A stretch of DNA of 64,000 nt from Pseudomonadota bacterium (GCA_018241745.1 JAFEDG010000150.1:46073-110072), one strand, 5' to 3'. Positions 34,524-44,124 are shown, counted from the first letter of the stretch. Numbers and translations are program-made. The notes: generated by a model not told the origin, from the letters alone.

Positions 34524-36716
34524 GTGCCCGGGAGCCAGCCCGCGGTCCGCCGCGACGTTGCCGGCTGGCTCCTGATCGGCTGGGCAGCATTCCTGCTGCT
34601 GCCCTGGTACAAGCTCGAGTCGGGCTTCTTCGCGTTCGACTGGCTGGTGCGCCGCGGCGACGGCTCGCCCGCCGCCGTCCTGGCGTTCGGCGCGGCGCCG
34701 TGGCTCGCGCCGCTCGTCGTCCCGCTGCTCGTCGCGACACTGTTGTGTGCGCGCCGGCACATGCGCGGCGTCGGCGTCGTCGCAGCGCTGGGCCTCGTAT
34801 GGCTCACCGCGCAGGGCTTCGCGATCATCCACAGCGGCTGGGGCTATGGGTGGCTCGCCTCGCTCTCCGGCGCGCCGGGGCCCAAACAGCCGGCGCTCGG
34901 CTGGGGTGCCACTGCCTACTGTGTGGCGCTGCTGATGCTGGTCGCCACCGAGCTCGCCGACCGCGGCTATTGCAAGGGCGACCGCTTCATCGTCGGGTCG
35001 CTGCTGTTCGTCATCGCGGGCATGGTGCTGTTCGTTGCCTACCCGCTGATCGCGATCCTGCTGTCCGCGGTCCAGGACAACGACGGCCACTTCGCGCCCG
35101 CACTGTTCGCGGCCAAGGTGACGAATGCCAACATCTGGAGCCTGCGCTGCCTCGCCGGCAACGGCGCCTGCGGTTCGGCCTGGAACACCGTGGCGCTTGC
35201 GATACTGGTGGGCGTGCTGTGCACCGCACTGGCGCTGCCGCTCGCGCTGATCGCGCTGCGCACGCGGGTGCGCGCCGCATGGCTGCTGCGCAGCCTGTCG
35301 ATCCTGCCGATCATCACGCCGCCATTCGTCATCGGCCTCGCGCTGATCCTGCTGTTCGGCCGCGCGGGCATCGTCACTAATTTCCTGTCCGCGCACTTCG
35401 ACATCCCCCGCAGTCGCTGGCTCTACGGGATGCCGGGCATCGCGATCGCGCAGGTGCTTGCCTTCACGCCGATCGCGTTCCTCGTGATCGCGGGCGTGCT
35501 GCAGGGCGTGAGTCCCAGCGTCGAGGAGGCGTCGTCCACGTTGCGCGCGAGCCGTTGGCGCACGTTCCGCACCGTCACGTGGCCGCTGATCCGGCCGGGC
35601 CTTGCGAGCGCGTTCCTGATCGGCTTCATCGAGAGCATGGCGGACTTCGCCAACCCGCTGGTGCTCGGCGGCAACTTCAACGTGCTGTCCACCGACATCT
35701 TCTTCGCGGTGGTCGGCGCCGCGCACGACCAGGGCCGCGCGGCGGTGCTCGCGATCGTGCTGCTCGCGTTCACGATCGCCGCGTTCCTCGCGCAGCGCCA
35801 CTGGGTGGGCAAGCGCAGCTTCGTGACGCTGTCCGGCAAGGGCGACGGCGGCCTGCCCGCGCCGCTGCCGCGCGGGCTGCGCTACGGTTGCTATGCCGTT
35901 GCCACGCCGTGGCTCGTGCTGACGATCGTCGTCTACGTGATCATCCTTGCCGGAGGCTTCGTGCAGTCGATCGGCCGCGACAACACGCCGACGCTCGAGT
36001 ATTTCCTCACCGCGTTCTCGGTCGAGAAAGGCGTCAACGGCTGGTTCCTGAGCGGCTCGGCGTGGCCCTCGCTGCTGACGACGATCGGGCTCGCGCTCGT
36101 CGCGATGCCGCTGACGGCCGCGTTGGGCATCCTCACCGCGTGGCTGCTGGACCGGCAGCGTTTCCGGGGCCGCACGCTGTTCGAATTCCTGGCGATGATG
36201 AGCTTCGCGATCCCCGGCACGGTCGTCGGCATCAGTTACATTCTCGCCTTCAACGTGCCGCCGGTGCAGCTGACCGGCACGGGCCTCATCATCGTGATCT
36301 CGTTCGTGTTCCGGAACATGCCGGTGGCCATCCGCGCGGGCCTCGCCAATCTCGCGCAGATCGACCGCAGCCTCGACGAGGCGTCGCTGACGCTGCGCGC
36401 GCGCTCGTTCGCGACGTTCCGCCGCGCGATCCTGCCGCTGCTCAAGCCGGCGCTCGTCACCGCGATGATCTATTCGTTCGTCCGCGCGGTCACGGCCGTC
36501 AGCGCCGTGATCTTCCTGGCGACGGGGCGCTTCAACCTCGCCACCGTGTACATCGTGGGCCGCGCCGACGTCGGCGAGTACGGTATCGCGATCGTCTACG
36601 CCGCGGTGATGATCGTCGTCATGATGGCCGTGCTCGTCGGCATCCAGTGGCTCGTCGGCGAACGCAGGCTCGGGCGCCGCCGCGCCGTCGCGGACACGGG
36701 CGCATTGCCGGCGTAA
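34524..36716 (+). CDS. ABC transporter permease with two fused permease domains (FbpB type)
   Basis: A 730-aa inner-membrane protein with about twelve helices. It carries two EAA loops, one in PSVEEASSTLRASRWRTFRT near residues 330-350 and one in RSLDEASLTLRARSFATFRR near residues 615-635, so the two half-permeases are fused as in FbpB/AfuB-type iron transporters. The GTG start at 34524 lies 4 bases after the preceding stop. Confidence 0.92.
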   Translation: MPGSQPAVRRDVAGWLLIGWAAFLLLPWYKLESGFFAFDWLVRRGDGSPAAVLAFGAAPWLAPLVVPLLVATLLCARRHMRGVGVVAALGLVWLTAQGFAIIHSGWGYGWLASLSGAPGPKQPALGWGATAYCVALLMLVATELADRGYCKGDRFIVGSLLFVIAGMVLFVAYPLIAILLSAVQDNDGHFAPALFAAKVTNANIWSLRCLAGNGACGSAWNTVALAILVGVLCTALALPLALIALRTRVRAAWLLRSLSILPIITPPFVIGLALILLFGRAGIVTNFLSAHFDIPRSRWLYGMPGIAIAQVLAFTPIAFLVIAGVLQGVSPSVEEASSTLRASRWRTFRTVTWPLIRPGLASAFLIGFIESMADFANPLVLGGNFNVLSTDIFFAVVGAAHDQGRAAVLAIVLLAFTIAAFLAQRHWVGKRSFVTLSGKGDGGLPAPLPRGLRYGCYAVATPWLVLTIVVYVIILAGGFVQSIGRDNTPTLEYFLTAFSVEKGVNGWFLSGSAWPSLLTTIGLALVAMPLTAALGILTAWLLDRQRFRGRTLFEFLAMMSFAIPGTVVGISYILAFNVPPVQLTGTGLIIVISFVFRNMPVAIRAGLANLAQIDRSLDEASLTLRARSFATFRRAILPLLKPALVTAMIYSFVRAVTAVSAVIFLATGRFNLATVYIVGRADVGEYGIAIVYAAVMIVVMMAVLVGIQWLVGERRLGRRRAVADTGALPA

Positions 36717-36739
36717 GCCCCGGACAACCGAGGAGCGCA

Positions 36740-37825
36740 ATGAACGACACTCCGCAGGCGGCCGCCAACGAGCCCGCCGTCCGCTTCGAGGCGGTGACCA
36801 AGCGCTATGGCGACGTCGTCGCCGTCGACGCGGTCAGCTTCGACATCGCCCCGGCCACGCTGGTGACGCTGCTCGGCCCTTCGGGCTGCGGCAAGACGAC
36901 CACGCTGCGGCTAGTCGCGGGACTCGAGCAGGCGAGCGACGGCCGCATCCTGATCGGTGGCGCCGATGTCACGCATCTGTCGGCGGCGGAGCGCGACGTG
37001 TCGATGGTCTTTCAGTCCTATGCGCTGTTCCCGCACATGACCGTCATCGAGAACGTGTCCTACGGGCTGCGCTCGATGGGCATCAGGAAGGCGCAGGCGG
37101 CCGAGCAGGCCGCGCAGAAGCTCGCGCTCGTGGGCCTCGCCGGCTACGAGAACCGGCAACCCAGCGAGCTGTCGGGTGGCCAGCAGCAACGCGTCGCCGT
37201 CGCCCGTGCCATCGTGCTCGAGCCCAAGGTGCTGCTGTTCGACGAGCCGCTGTCGAATCTCGATGCCAAGCTGCGCCGGCGCGTCCGCGAGGAGATCCGC
37301 GAGCTGCAGCAGTCGCTCGCGCTGACGGTGGTCTATGTCACGCACGACCAGGAGGAAGCCCTGGCCGTTTCCGACCGCATCATCGTCATGAACGCGGCGC
37401 GCATCGTACAGGACGGGACGCCTCACGCGCTGTACAACGAGCCCAACAGCCGCTTCATCGCCGACTTCATGGGCGACGCCAACGTGCTCGATGCCGTGGT
37501 CGGCGCGCGGCATGGCGATCTCGCCGACGTGCAGGTCGGGCCGTTGCGCACGGCGATCCGGCACCGGGGCTTCGCCGGCACGCGCGCGGCCATCGCGTTG
37601 CGTCCGCATTCGCTGCGCCTCGCCGAAGGCCGGCGACCGGACATGCTCGGCGGCACCGTGCGCAAGCGTACCTATCTCGGCGACCACGTCGAATACCACG
37701 TGACGCTCGACGAGCCGCGCGCGGAACTGTTCGTGTCGGCGCCGGCGACGGCGGCGTTGATCCCGGAAGGCGCAGCGGTCGCCGTCACGTTCGATCCGGC
37801 CGAAGCCATCCTGATCGGCGAGTGA
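36740..37825 (+). CDS. ABC transporter ATP-binding protein, FbpC/PotA type
   Basis: A 361-aa ATPase. Walker A is GPSGCGKTTT, the signature is [15 protein letters not shown], Walker B is [12 protein letters not shown], and the switch His is in VTHDQEEAL. The C-terminal third is a TOBE domain. GAGGAG precedes the ATG. It powers the fused permease upstream. Confidence 0.93.
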   Translation: MNDTPQAAANEPAVRFEAVTKRYGDVVAVDAVSFDIAPATLVTLLGPSGCGKTTTLRLVAGLEQASDGRILIGGADVTHLSAAERDVSMVFQSYALFPHMTVIENVSYGLRSMGIRKAQAAEQAAQKLALVGLAGYENRQPSELSGGQQQRVAVARAIVLEPKVLLFDEPLSNLDAKLRRRVREEIRELQQSLALTVVYVTHDQEEALAVSDRIIVMNAARIVQDGTPHALYNEPNSRFIADFMGDANVLDAVVGARHGDLADVQVGPLRTAIRHRGFAGTRAAIALRPHSLRLAEGRRPDMLGGTVRKRTYLGDHVEYHVTLDEPRAELFVSAPATAALIPEGAAVAVTFDPAEAILIGE

Positions 37826-37841
37826 GCGGGATGCAACGCGC

Positions 37842-38243
37842 ATGACGACGATCCCGCTGCGGCTCGTCCCCGGCGACGACCTGCAGCGCGCGCTCGAAGC
37901 CGCGACGCCGCCCGGCGGCGGGTTTGTCGTGTGCGGCATCGGCAGCCTCGTCGACGCCCATCTCCGCTTTGCCGACAAGCGCGACACGACCACGCTGCCT
38001 GGCCCGTTCGAAATCCTGACGCTCGCTGGCACGCTGTCGCCCGGTGGCGCTCACCTGCACATGACGGTCGCCGATTCCGCGGGCGCCGTGTACGGAGGCC
38101 ACGTCAGCGCAGGCAACGTCGTGCGCACGACTGCGGAAGTGCTGATTGCGCCCGCCGCAGGATGGACGCTCGACCGCGCGCCCGACGCACACACCGGCTA
38201 TCGCGAGCTGGTCGTGCAACCGGGGACCGGCGAAACGCGGTAA
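37842..38243 (+). CDS. PPC-domain (DUF296) protein
   Basis: A 133-aa protein of the PPC/DUF296 fold, seen in GGAHLHMTVADSAGAVYGGHV-like residues (about 66-86) with the conserved GGH and C-terminal strand. Bacterial members are trimeric and of unknown function; plant versions are linked to AT-hook DNA-binding proteins. It lies 16 bases after the importer operon. Confidence 0.85.
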   Translation: MTTIPLRLVPGDDLQRALEAATPPGGGFVVCGIGSLVDAHLRFADKRDTTTLPGPFEILTLAGTLSPGGAHLHMTVADSAGAVYGGHVSAGNVVRTTAEVLIAPAAGWTLDRAPDAHTGYRELVVQPGTGETR

Positions 38244-38273
38244 CGTGCGCGCCTGTCCCACGCGGAGCGCGCC

Positions 38274-38762
38274 ATGCCCAAGCCGCTGATGAACCTCGAC
38301 GACGCGGTGTTCGATGACGTCGAGGACAATGGTTACTACACGTCGCGCCGCGCGAGCCTCGGCAAGCACATCGGCGCGCGCAAGCTCGGCTACAACCTGA
38401 CGGAACTGCCGCCCGGCAAGGCGCAATGCCCATTCCACTCGCACCACGGCGAGGAGGAAATGTTCCTGATCCTCGACGGCACCGGCGAGCTGCGCTTCGG
38501 CGACCAGCGCTACCCGCTGCGCAGGCACGACATCGTCGCATGCCCGCCCGGTGGCGCCGAAGTCGCGCACCAGATCATCAACACCGGCACGGATACGCTT
38601 CGCTACCTCGCGCTGTCGAACCGCGAAGCGCTGGACGCCTGCGAGTATCCCGATTCGAACAAGGTCGCGGTGTTCGCGGACCGCGACGGCCGCACGGTGC
38701 TGCGCAAGATGTTCCGCGGCGAGACCACGGTGGACTACTACGACCGCGAGAAGACGGACTGA
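38274..38762 (+). CDS. Cupin-domain protein
   Basis: A 162-aa cupin. Motif 1 is PFHSHHGEEEMFLILDGTGE with its His and Glu ligands, and motif 2 is PPGGAEVAHQIINTG. It is like small cupins found near sugar or aromatic metabolism genes, but the function is unknown. Its stop lies only 13 bases from the dnaB stop on the other strand, without a terminator between. Confidence 0.85.
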   Translation: MPKPLMNLDDAVFDDVEDNGYYTSRRASLGKHIGARKLGYNLTELPPGKAQCPFHSHHGEEEMFLILDGTGELRFGDQRYPLRRHDIVACPPGGAEVAHQIINTGTDTLRYLALSNREALDACEYPDSNKVAVFADRDGRTVLRKMFRGETTVDYYDREKTD

Positions 38763-38775
38763 TCCGGCGCGGCGC

Positions 38776-41400
38776 TCAATACGTCCCGGGCGACGCGTAG
38801 TTCTCGAAGCGCGTGTACTCGCCGAGGAACGTGAGGCGCACGGTGCCGATGGGGCCGTTCCGCTGCTTGCCGATGATGATCTCGGCCATCCCCTTGTCCT
38901 GCGTCTCGGGGTTGTAGACCTCGTCGCGGTAGATGAACAGGATCAAATCTGCATCCTGTTCAATCGCGCCGGAGTTGTGGCTCACGATGCCATCGGCGAG
39001 CCAGCTTGCGGGACCCGGCACGGTGAGATCGAACACCTCGGCCTCGCCGTCCGGTTCGTTGGCGACGACGCGGTCCCAGAACAGGTCCGATTGCGCCCAT
39101 TGCGCCAGGCGCTCGTCCTCGAGCAGCCGCGCATAGGAGCCCATCGTCGCGCGCGACGGCGCAAACCGGAAGTGGGCGGCGCCGCCATATCGCGTGCCCC
39201 GCATCGACGCCATGGCCCGCTGCGAAACGCACGCGGCGGACATGGCCGCTCGCACGTCCGCGAACGCTGCGAGCGGCAACGTGTCGACGTTCGGGTTGCC
39301 TTCCGTGGCCTCGAGCCGCTCGCGTAACGCGTGGGCAGGGGCGACACGGGGCCCCACCGCACCCACTCGCTCGAGGAAGCACAGCTGGTCGCTTCGGCCC
39401 GATACATCGACCGTAAACCAGTGCCCGGCGGCCTGGTGCACGGTACGCAACCGCGCGACGATGCCAAAGCGCAGCAACAGCGCCGCAACGTCGTCCGCCA
39501 GGCCACGGCTCGCCGTCGCGAGATAGACGCGCGAAGCACCGCGCGTGCCCCGTTTGCGCAGCGTGATCGAGCCATCGGTCGCCCACAGGTGCCGAAGGAA
39601 CGTCGCAACCTGGTCGTTGCCCAGCGCAAATACCTCTGCGGGGACGCGTTTCTCGTGGGACCGCTGGCCGAAGATGCCGAGGCGCTTGAGCCACGCGCCC
39701 ACGCCCGTCGGATGCCAGCGATTGCCATTGCCGGCGATGACCAGCTGATGCCACGCGCCGCGTCCTTCGTGTCTCGTGACGGTGCTGCCCATCGCGCGGG
39801 CTGCCTCGGCGACGATGTCGCTGTTCTCGGCCGACGCCGTCGTATAGCGCAGCGGCTGGTGCGTGACGTAACTGCCGTCGCCGATCAGGTGGCCCAGAAG
39901 CGCCAACTCGTGATTCGGCCAGCTGGCGGGGGACGCAGGCTCCGGAATCGCGCGCGAAAGCGCGACCCGGTCACCCACGGCGAGCGCTTCGAGCTCCTGC
40001 CAGCCGCCGCCCGCGTAGATACGATGATTGCCCGTGGCGCGCAGCACGCGCCCGCTCGCAAGCACCAGCTTGCGCACCGGCTTCACGCCTTTCGACCACA
40101 CGCGATCGCTGCGCGCCCGCACGAGCTTCTGCGTCGCGTCCATGGCCCAGACTTCCGGCGTCGTGCCCACGAGGCACGCGATCGGCACGCGCCGGCCATC
40201 GGCCAGCACGACGAGCGTGTCGCCCGTCACGCATTCACGCAGGTCCGACATCACCGGCCGCTTGTTCGGCCGCTGCTCGAGGCTGCGGTTGAGCTGCGAC
40301 AGCGCGATGACGGGAACCTTGAGCTCCTTCGCCAGCGCCTTCAGCGAACGCGAGATCTCGGAGATCTCCGTCGCGCGGTTCTCGCCCTGCGACGACGCCT
40401 GCATCAGCTGCAGGTAGTCGACGATGATCATGCCCAGCGCGCCGTGCTGCTTGGCCGCGCGCCGCGCACGCGAGCGCACTTCCATCGACGTCAGCGCCGG
40501 CGTCTCGTCGATCAGGATCGGCGCCTCGTTGAGTCGCCCCAGCGCCGCCGACAGCCGGTTCCAATCCTCCGCCTGCAGCCGGCCGGTGCGCAGGTTCTGG
40601 CTCGGCAGGCGCCCGACGGAGGCGATCATCCGCAGCGCGAGCTGGTTGGCGCCCATTTCCATCGAGAACACGAGCACCGGCTTCTTGATCGCAAGCGCCA
40701 CGTGCTCGCCCATGTTGATCGCGAGCGACGTCTTGCCCATGCTCGGGCGGCCCGCGACGATCACGAGGTCGCCGGCCTGCAATCCCGTGGTCATCCGGTC
40801 GAGGTCGTTGAAGCCGGTCTCGAGGCCCGTCACCTCCGACGGGTTGTCGCGGCTGTACAGTTCCTCGATCCGCTCGACGACGCCCGCGAGCAGGTTGCCG
40901 ATCACCTCGATCGACTGCTGGCCGCGCGCGCCCTGCTCCGCGATGTGCATGACCTTGGTCTCGGCCTCGTCGAGCACTTCGCGCGCGCTGCGGCCGAGCG
41001 GGCGGAACGCGGCCTCGGCGATCTCGCCGGCGGTCGATGCGAGCTGCCGCAGGATCGAGCGCTCGCGCACGATCTGCGCGTAGTGGCGGACGTTGGCCGT
41101 CGTCGGCACGTTCTGCACGAGCGCGCCCAGGTACGCAAGCCCGCCGACATAATCAAGCTTCTGGATCGCGGCGAGATGCTCGGCGACCGTCACCGCGTCC
41201 GCCGGCTTGCCTTCGCCCATCAGCCGCGTGGCCGCGTCGTAGATGACGCGATGCGCGTCGCTGTAGAAATCGCCGGCGCCGAGCACGTCGCCGATGCGGC
41301 TCTCGACCTCGTTGTCGAGCAGCAGCGCGCCCAGCACCGATTGCTCGGCTTCGAGCGAGTGCGGCGGCAGCTTCAGCGCATCGAGGGAATCGTCGGGCAT
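38776..41400 (-). CDS. dnaB: Replicative DNA helicase DnaB, interrupted by an intein
   Basis: An 874-codon precursor. Residues 1-389 and 810-874 make a normal DnaB of 454 aa: the N-terminal domain starts near HSLEAEQSVLGALL, the helicase has Walker A GRPSMGKTS (217-225) and Walker B MIIVDYLQLM, and the C-terminus has EQDADLILFIYRD and GKQRNGPIGTV. A 420-residue intein splits the conserved SDLRE-SGAIEQD motif next to the ATP/DNA-binding loop. Splicing is needed for a working helicase. The ATG at 41400 gives the usual DnaB N-terminus. It lies downstream of the ribosomal gene cluster. Confidence 0.95.
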   Translation of the reverse strand: MPDDSLDALKLPPHSLEAEQSVLGALLLDNEVESRIGDVLGAGDFYSDAHRVIYDAATRLMGEGKPADAVTVAEHLAAIQKLDYVGGLAYLGALVQNVPTTANVRHYAQIVRERSILRQLASTAGEIAEAAFRPLGRSAREVLDEAETKVMHIAEQGARGQQSIEVIGNLLAGVVERIEELYSRDNPSEVTGLETGFNDLDRMTTGLQAGDLVIVAGRPSMGKTSLAINMGEHVALAIKKPVLVFSMEMGANQLALRMIASVGRLPSQNLRTGRLQAEDWNRLSAALGRLNEAPILIDETPALTSMEVRSRARRAAKQHGALGMIIVDYLQLMQASSQGENRATEISEISRSLKALAKELKVPVIALSQLNRSLEQRPNKRPVMSDLRECVTGDTLVVLADGRRVPIACLVGTTPEVWAMDATQKLVRARSDRVWSKGVKPVRKLVLASGRVLRATGNHRIYAGGGWQELEALAVGDRVALSRAIPEPASPASWPNHELALLGHLIGDGSYVTHQPLRYTTASAENSDIVAEAARAMGSTVTRHEGRGAWHQLVIAGNGNRWHPTGVGAWLKRLGIFGQRSHEKRVPAEVFALGNDQVATFLRHLWATDGSITLRKRGTRGASRVYLATASRGLADDVAALLLRFGIVARLRTVHQAAGHWFTVDVSGRSDQLCFLERVGAVGPRVAPAHALRERLEATEGNPNVDTLPLAAFADVRAAMSAACVSQRAMASMRGTRYGGAAHFRFAPSRATMGSYARLLEDERLAQWAQSDLFWDRVVANEPDGEAEVFDLTVPGPASWLADGIVSHNSGAIEQDADLILFIYRDEVYNPETQDKGMAEIIIGKQRNGPIGTVRLTFLGEYTRFENYASPGTY
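38974..40233 (-). other. Intein with LAGLIDADG homing endonuclease inside DnaB
   Basis: 420 residues, Cys390 to Asn809 of the precursor, followed by Ser. Block A is CVTGDTLVVLADG. Block B keeps Thr67 and His70 in RATGNHRIY. The two endonuclease motifs are LLGHLIGDG (112-120) and FLRHLWATDGS (212-222), each with its acidic residue (Asp119, Asp220). Block F is AEVFDLTVPG and block G is GIVSHN, with His419 and Asn420. All splicing residues are present, so it should be active. The endonuclease also looks intact, which suggests recent or continuing mobility. Confidence 0.95.
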
Positions 41401-41462
41401 GCGAACGCCGCCGCGAAGGTGGTCGGACTGCGATTCTAGCAAGCCGCTCCGCGGCGCGGCGG

Positions 41463-42455
41463 TCAGCCGAACTGCAGCGACCGCATGCTCACCGTGCCCG
41501 ACTCGAAGCCTTCCCAGACGTAGCGCAACATGTCGGCCGACAACGCGGCGCCGACGGCGTACAGCAGCGGGAAGTAGTGGTCGGGCGTCGCCACCGCGGA
41601 CTGCGACGACGCATCGAGCGCCCGGTAGTTCGCGAGCGCCCCCACGTCGCGCGCCTCGAGCGCACGGACGACGGCGTCGTCCCACGCCTGTGCCCACGGC
41701 GCGCCGGCCCGTGGCGCGTCCGGCGTGCCCGGCATCGTCATCCGCAGGTTGTGCGCGATGTTGCCGCTGGCCACGATCAGCACGCCCAGGTCGCGGAACG
41801 CGGCGAGGTCACGACCGACCGCCAGGTGGTGCGCGCCCGGCTGGCGCCAGTCGATCGACACCTGGAATACCGGGACGTCCGCGCCGGGGAACAGGTGGTG
41901 CAGAACGCTCCACGCGCCATGATCGAGACCCCAGACGCCGGCCGGCATCACGCGGCCTTCGCGAATCCGGTGCGCCGCCTCGCGCGCGAGCAGCGGCGAT
42001 CCAGGCGCCGCGTACTCGAACGTGTTGAGCGCGTCGGGAAACCCGCTGAAGTCGTGGATCGTCGGCGGCCGCTCCAGCGTGCTGACCAGCGTCCCGCCTT
42101 CGGTGAGCCAGTGCGCCGACACGACGATGACCGCGCGCGGCTTGCCGAGTGTCGGACCCAGCGCCCGCAGCGCGCGCGTGTACGGAGTGTCGCGCAGCGT
42201 GTTCATCGGGCTGCCGTGGCCGATGAACAGCACCGGTGCACGTGATGGCGCGGCCGGCGCGCGTACGGGCGCCGGCGCGGCCGCGATCCGCAGGTCGCTG
42301 CCAACTGCCGGCACCGGTGGCACCGCATCGCCACCGTCAGCGACGGATGCGTTCGCCAGTGTCCGGTCGAGCGCCACCAGCGCGGCCGCCCCCGTCCCCT
42401 GGAGCAGCCGCCTGCGCAGCCAGCGCGGGCGTCGGGAGTTGGCGTCGTCGGCCAT
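41463..42455 (-). CDS. DODA/LigB-type extradiol dioxygenase family protein with Tat signal
   Basis: 330 aa. The N-terminus has a twin-arginine pattern (RWLRRRLLQGTGAAALVAL), so export through Tat is likely. The catalytic part has the four conserved His positions of the 4,5-DOPA dioxygenase family: LFIGHGSPMN, VSAHWLTE, GLDHGAWSVL and SGNIAHNLR. Such enzymes cleave catechols or related diols; the usual members are cytoplasmic, so export would be unusual. It sits between rplI, ended by a terminator, and dnaB. The ATG at 42455 gives the Tat sequence. Confidence 0.85.
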   Translation of the reverse strand: MADDANSRRPRWLRRRLLQGTGAAALVALDRTLANASVADGGDAVPPVPAVGSDLRIAAAPAPVRAPAAPSRAPVLFIGHGSPMNTLRDTPYTRALRALGPTLGKPRAVIVVSAHWLTEGGTLVSTLERPPTIHDFSGFPDALNTFEYAAPGSPLLAREAAHRIREGRVMPAGVWGLDHGAWSVLHHLFPGADVPVFQVSIDWRQPGAHHLAVGRDLAAFRDLGVLIVASGNIAHNLRMTMPGTPDAPRAGAPWAQAWDDAVVRALEARDVGALANYRALDASSQSAVATPDHYFPLLYAVGAALSADMLRYVWEGFESGTVSMRSLQFG

Positions 42456-42540
42456 CGGCACATTGCAGCACGCGCGCGGCCCGGCAACCGCGCGGCGCCG
42501 CCCGGCGGACCGCAGGCCGCGACCGACGGCGCCGCCGCGC

Positions 42541-42569
42541 AAAAGAAAAGGCGCCCGGAGGCGCCCTTT
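42541..42569 (-). terminator. Rho-independent terminator after rplI
   Basis: On the minus strand AAAGGGCGCC and GGCGCCTTTT form a 10-bp stem (one G-T pair) around TCCG, followed by CTTTT. It starts 24 bases after the rplI stop. This is the only classical stem with T-run that I find in the window. Confidence 0.85.
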
Positions 42570-42592
42570 CTCGCGTCCAGTCGCCGCGACGA

Positions 42593-43051
42593 TCAGTGGG
42601 TGCTGGTGTCGCCGACGACCGTGACCGTGATCGGCACGGTGACGTCAGTGTGCAGCGCGACCGTCACCGGGTGCTCGCCGACCTGCTTCAGCGGGCCGTT
42701 GGGCATGCGGATCGCGGACTTCTCGACGGTGACGCCCTTGCCCTTCAGCGCCTCGACGATGTCGACGTTGGTGACCGAGCCGAACAGGCGGCCATCGACG
42801 CCGGCCTTCTGCGTGATCGACAGCGTGGCACCTTCCAGCGACGTGGCTTGCGCCTGCGCCGACGCCAGCTTGTCGGCCGCAGCCTTTTCGAGCTCGGCGC
42901 GCTTGGACTCCAGCAGCTTCAGGTTCTCCGGCGTCGCCCGCTTGGCCTTGCCTTGCGGGATCAGGAAGTTGCGCGCGAAGCCGTCCTTGACCTTGACGAC
43001 GTCGCCCAGGTTGCCGACGTTCGCGACCTTCTCCATCAGGATGATCTGCAT
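42593..43051 (-). CDS. rplI: 50S ribosomal protein bL9
   Basis: 152 aa. It begins [19 protein letters not shown] and contains the conserved [16 protein letters not shown], followed by the long connecting helix and the C-terminal domain ([14 protein letters not shown]). It is the last gene of the rpsF operon, 14 bases after rpsR, and a terminator follows. Confidence 0.98.
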   Translation of the reverse strand: MQIILMEKVANVGNLGDVVKVKDGFARNFLIPQGKAKRATPENLKLLESKRAELEKAAADKLASAQAQATSLEGATLSITQKAGVDGRLFGSVTNVDIVEALKGKGVTVEKSAIRMPNGPLKQVGEHPVTVALHTDVTVPITVTVVGDTSTH

Positions 43052-43065
43052 CTCGCGTCTCCCGA

Positions 43066-43353
43066 TCAGTGGCGGTCGGTGTACGGCAGCAGCGCGAGGA
43101 ACTGCGCGCGCTTGATCGCCGTGCCGAGCTGGCGCTGGTAGCGGGCCTTGGTGCCCGTCACGCGCGCCGGCATGATCTTGCCGTTTTCCTGCACGAAGTC
43201 CTTCAGGATATCGATGTCCTTGTAGTCGATAACCTTCACGCCTTCGGCGGTGAAGCGGCAGAACTTCTTGCGCTTGAACAGCGCATTGCCGCGATCACGC
43301 TTCTTGAAATCCTTCTTGCCTTTTCCTTTGCCTCTTCCAAGGGGACGTGGCAT
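43066..43353 (-). CDS. rpsR: 30S ribosomal protein bS18
   Basis: 95 aa, with a basic Gly/Lys-rich N-terminus and the conserved core [30 protein letters not shown] and [26 protein letters not shown] C-terminus (here [11 protein letters not shown]). It binds next to bS6 on 16S rRNA. Confidence 0.98.
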   Translation of the reverse strand: MPRPLGRGKGKGKKDFKKRDRGNALFKRKKFCRFTAEGVKVIDYKDIDILKDFVQENGKIMPARVTGTKARYQRQLGTAIKRAQFLALLPYTDRH

Positions 43354-43389
43354 GGTCGTTACTCCTGTCCTTTCGCGACGGGGCGTCGC

Positions 43390-43692
43390 CTATTCCATCG
43401 TTTCAAATCGGTTCACGTGCAGCGCGAGGCTCGTTCCGGTGCGGTAGCGGCGGGCGATGAAACCCTGGACCCGGATGGCGGCGCCTTGCGGCAATTTCGC
43501 CATCGCCACCGCCACGTCGCCGAACGCCACGGCCGCCAGTTCGCAGTTCACCTGTCGCTCGCCACCCGCTTCCGGCTGCATCGACGCATGCACGAGCATG
43601 ACGTCGAGTGCCGGGATGCCTGCAGGCGTGTAGCGCAGCGGTTCGCGGCTGGCGAGCGTCGCGGCGAGCGTCAGCCGGTTGCTGTCCGGCAC
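43390..43692 (-). CDS. priB: Primosomal replication protein PriB
   Basis: A 100-aa single OB-fold protein. It has RLTLAATLASREPLRYTPAGIP, VNCELAAVAFGDVA and a C-terminal ALHVNRFE strand. It aids replication restart with PriA. The GTG start at 43692 follows rpsF by 33 bases. Its place between rpsF and rpsR is typical of beta- and gammaproteobacteria. Confidence 0.95.
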   Translation of the reverse strand: MPDSNRLTLAATLASREPLRYTPAGIPALDVMLVHASMQPEAGGERQVNCELAAVAFGDVAVAMAKLPQGAAIRVQGFIARRYRTGTSLALHVNRFETME

Positions 43693-43725
43693 GGTCGCTT
43701 GGCGCGGTCTCGCGTGAGCTTCGCG

Positions 43726-44124
43726 TCAGGCCGCTGCCGGCGCCGCGGGGGCGGCCGCTTCTTCAGCGGGGCGCTCGGCGGGCTTGTCGGTCAGCGACTT
43801 GGCCTTTTCTTCCTTCATCATCGGCGACGGCGTAACCACCGCTTCCTTCATCGCGACGATCAGGTGGCGCAGCACGGCGTCGTTGAACTTGAACGCGTGC
43901 TCGAGCTCGGAGAGCGTCTCGCCGTCGCATTCGATGTTCATCAGCACGTAGTGGGCCTTGTGCATCTTCTGGATCGGGTAGGCGAGCTGGCGCCGGCCCC
44001 AGTCCTCGAGCCGGTGGATGCGGCCACCGTGGTTTTGCACCATCGTGCGATAGCGCTCGACCATGCCGGGAACCTGTTCGCTCTGGTCCGGATGGACGAT
44101 GAAGACGATTTCGTAGTGACGCAT
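43726..44124 (-). CDS. rpsF: 30S ribosomal protein bS6
   Basis: 132 aa. It starts [21 protein letters not shown] and keeps [26 protein letters not shown] (cited in part). The C-terminal tail is Ala/Pro/Glu-rich. The ATG at 44124 is the classical bS6 start and AAAGGA lies about 12 bases upstream. It is the first gene of the operon. Confidence 0.98.
   Translation of the reverse strand: MRHYEIVFIVHPDQSEQVPGMVERYRTMVQNHGGRIHRLEDWGRRQLAYPIQKMHKAHYVLMNIECDGETLSELEHAFKFNDAVLRHLIVAMKEAVVTPSPMMKEEKAKSLTDKPAERPAEEAAAPAAPAAA

Noticed and set aside
34491..36740. 749-codon minus-strand open frame opposite the fused permease
   Set aside because: Composition is Arg/Asp/Glu-rich without motifs; the plus strand is a convincing two-domain permease.
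38763..38775. Terminator between the cupin gene and dnaB
   Set aside because: The gap is 13 bases without symmetry.
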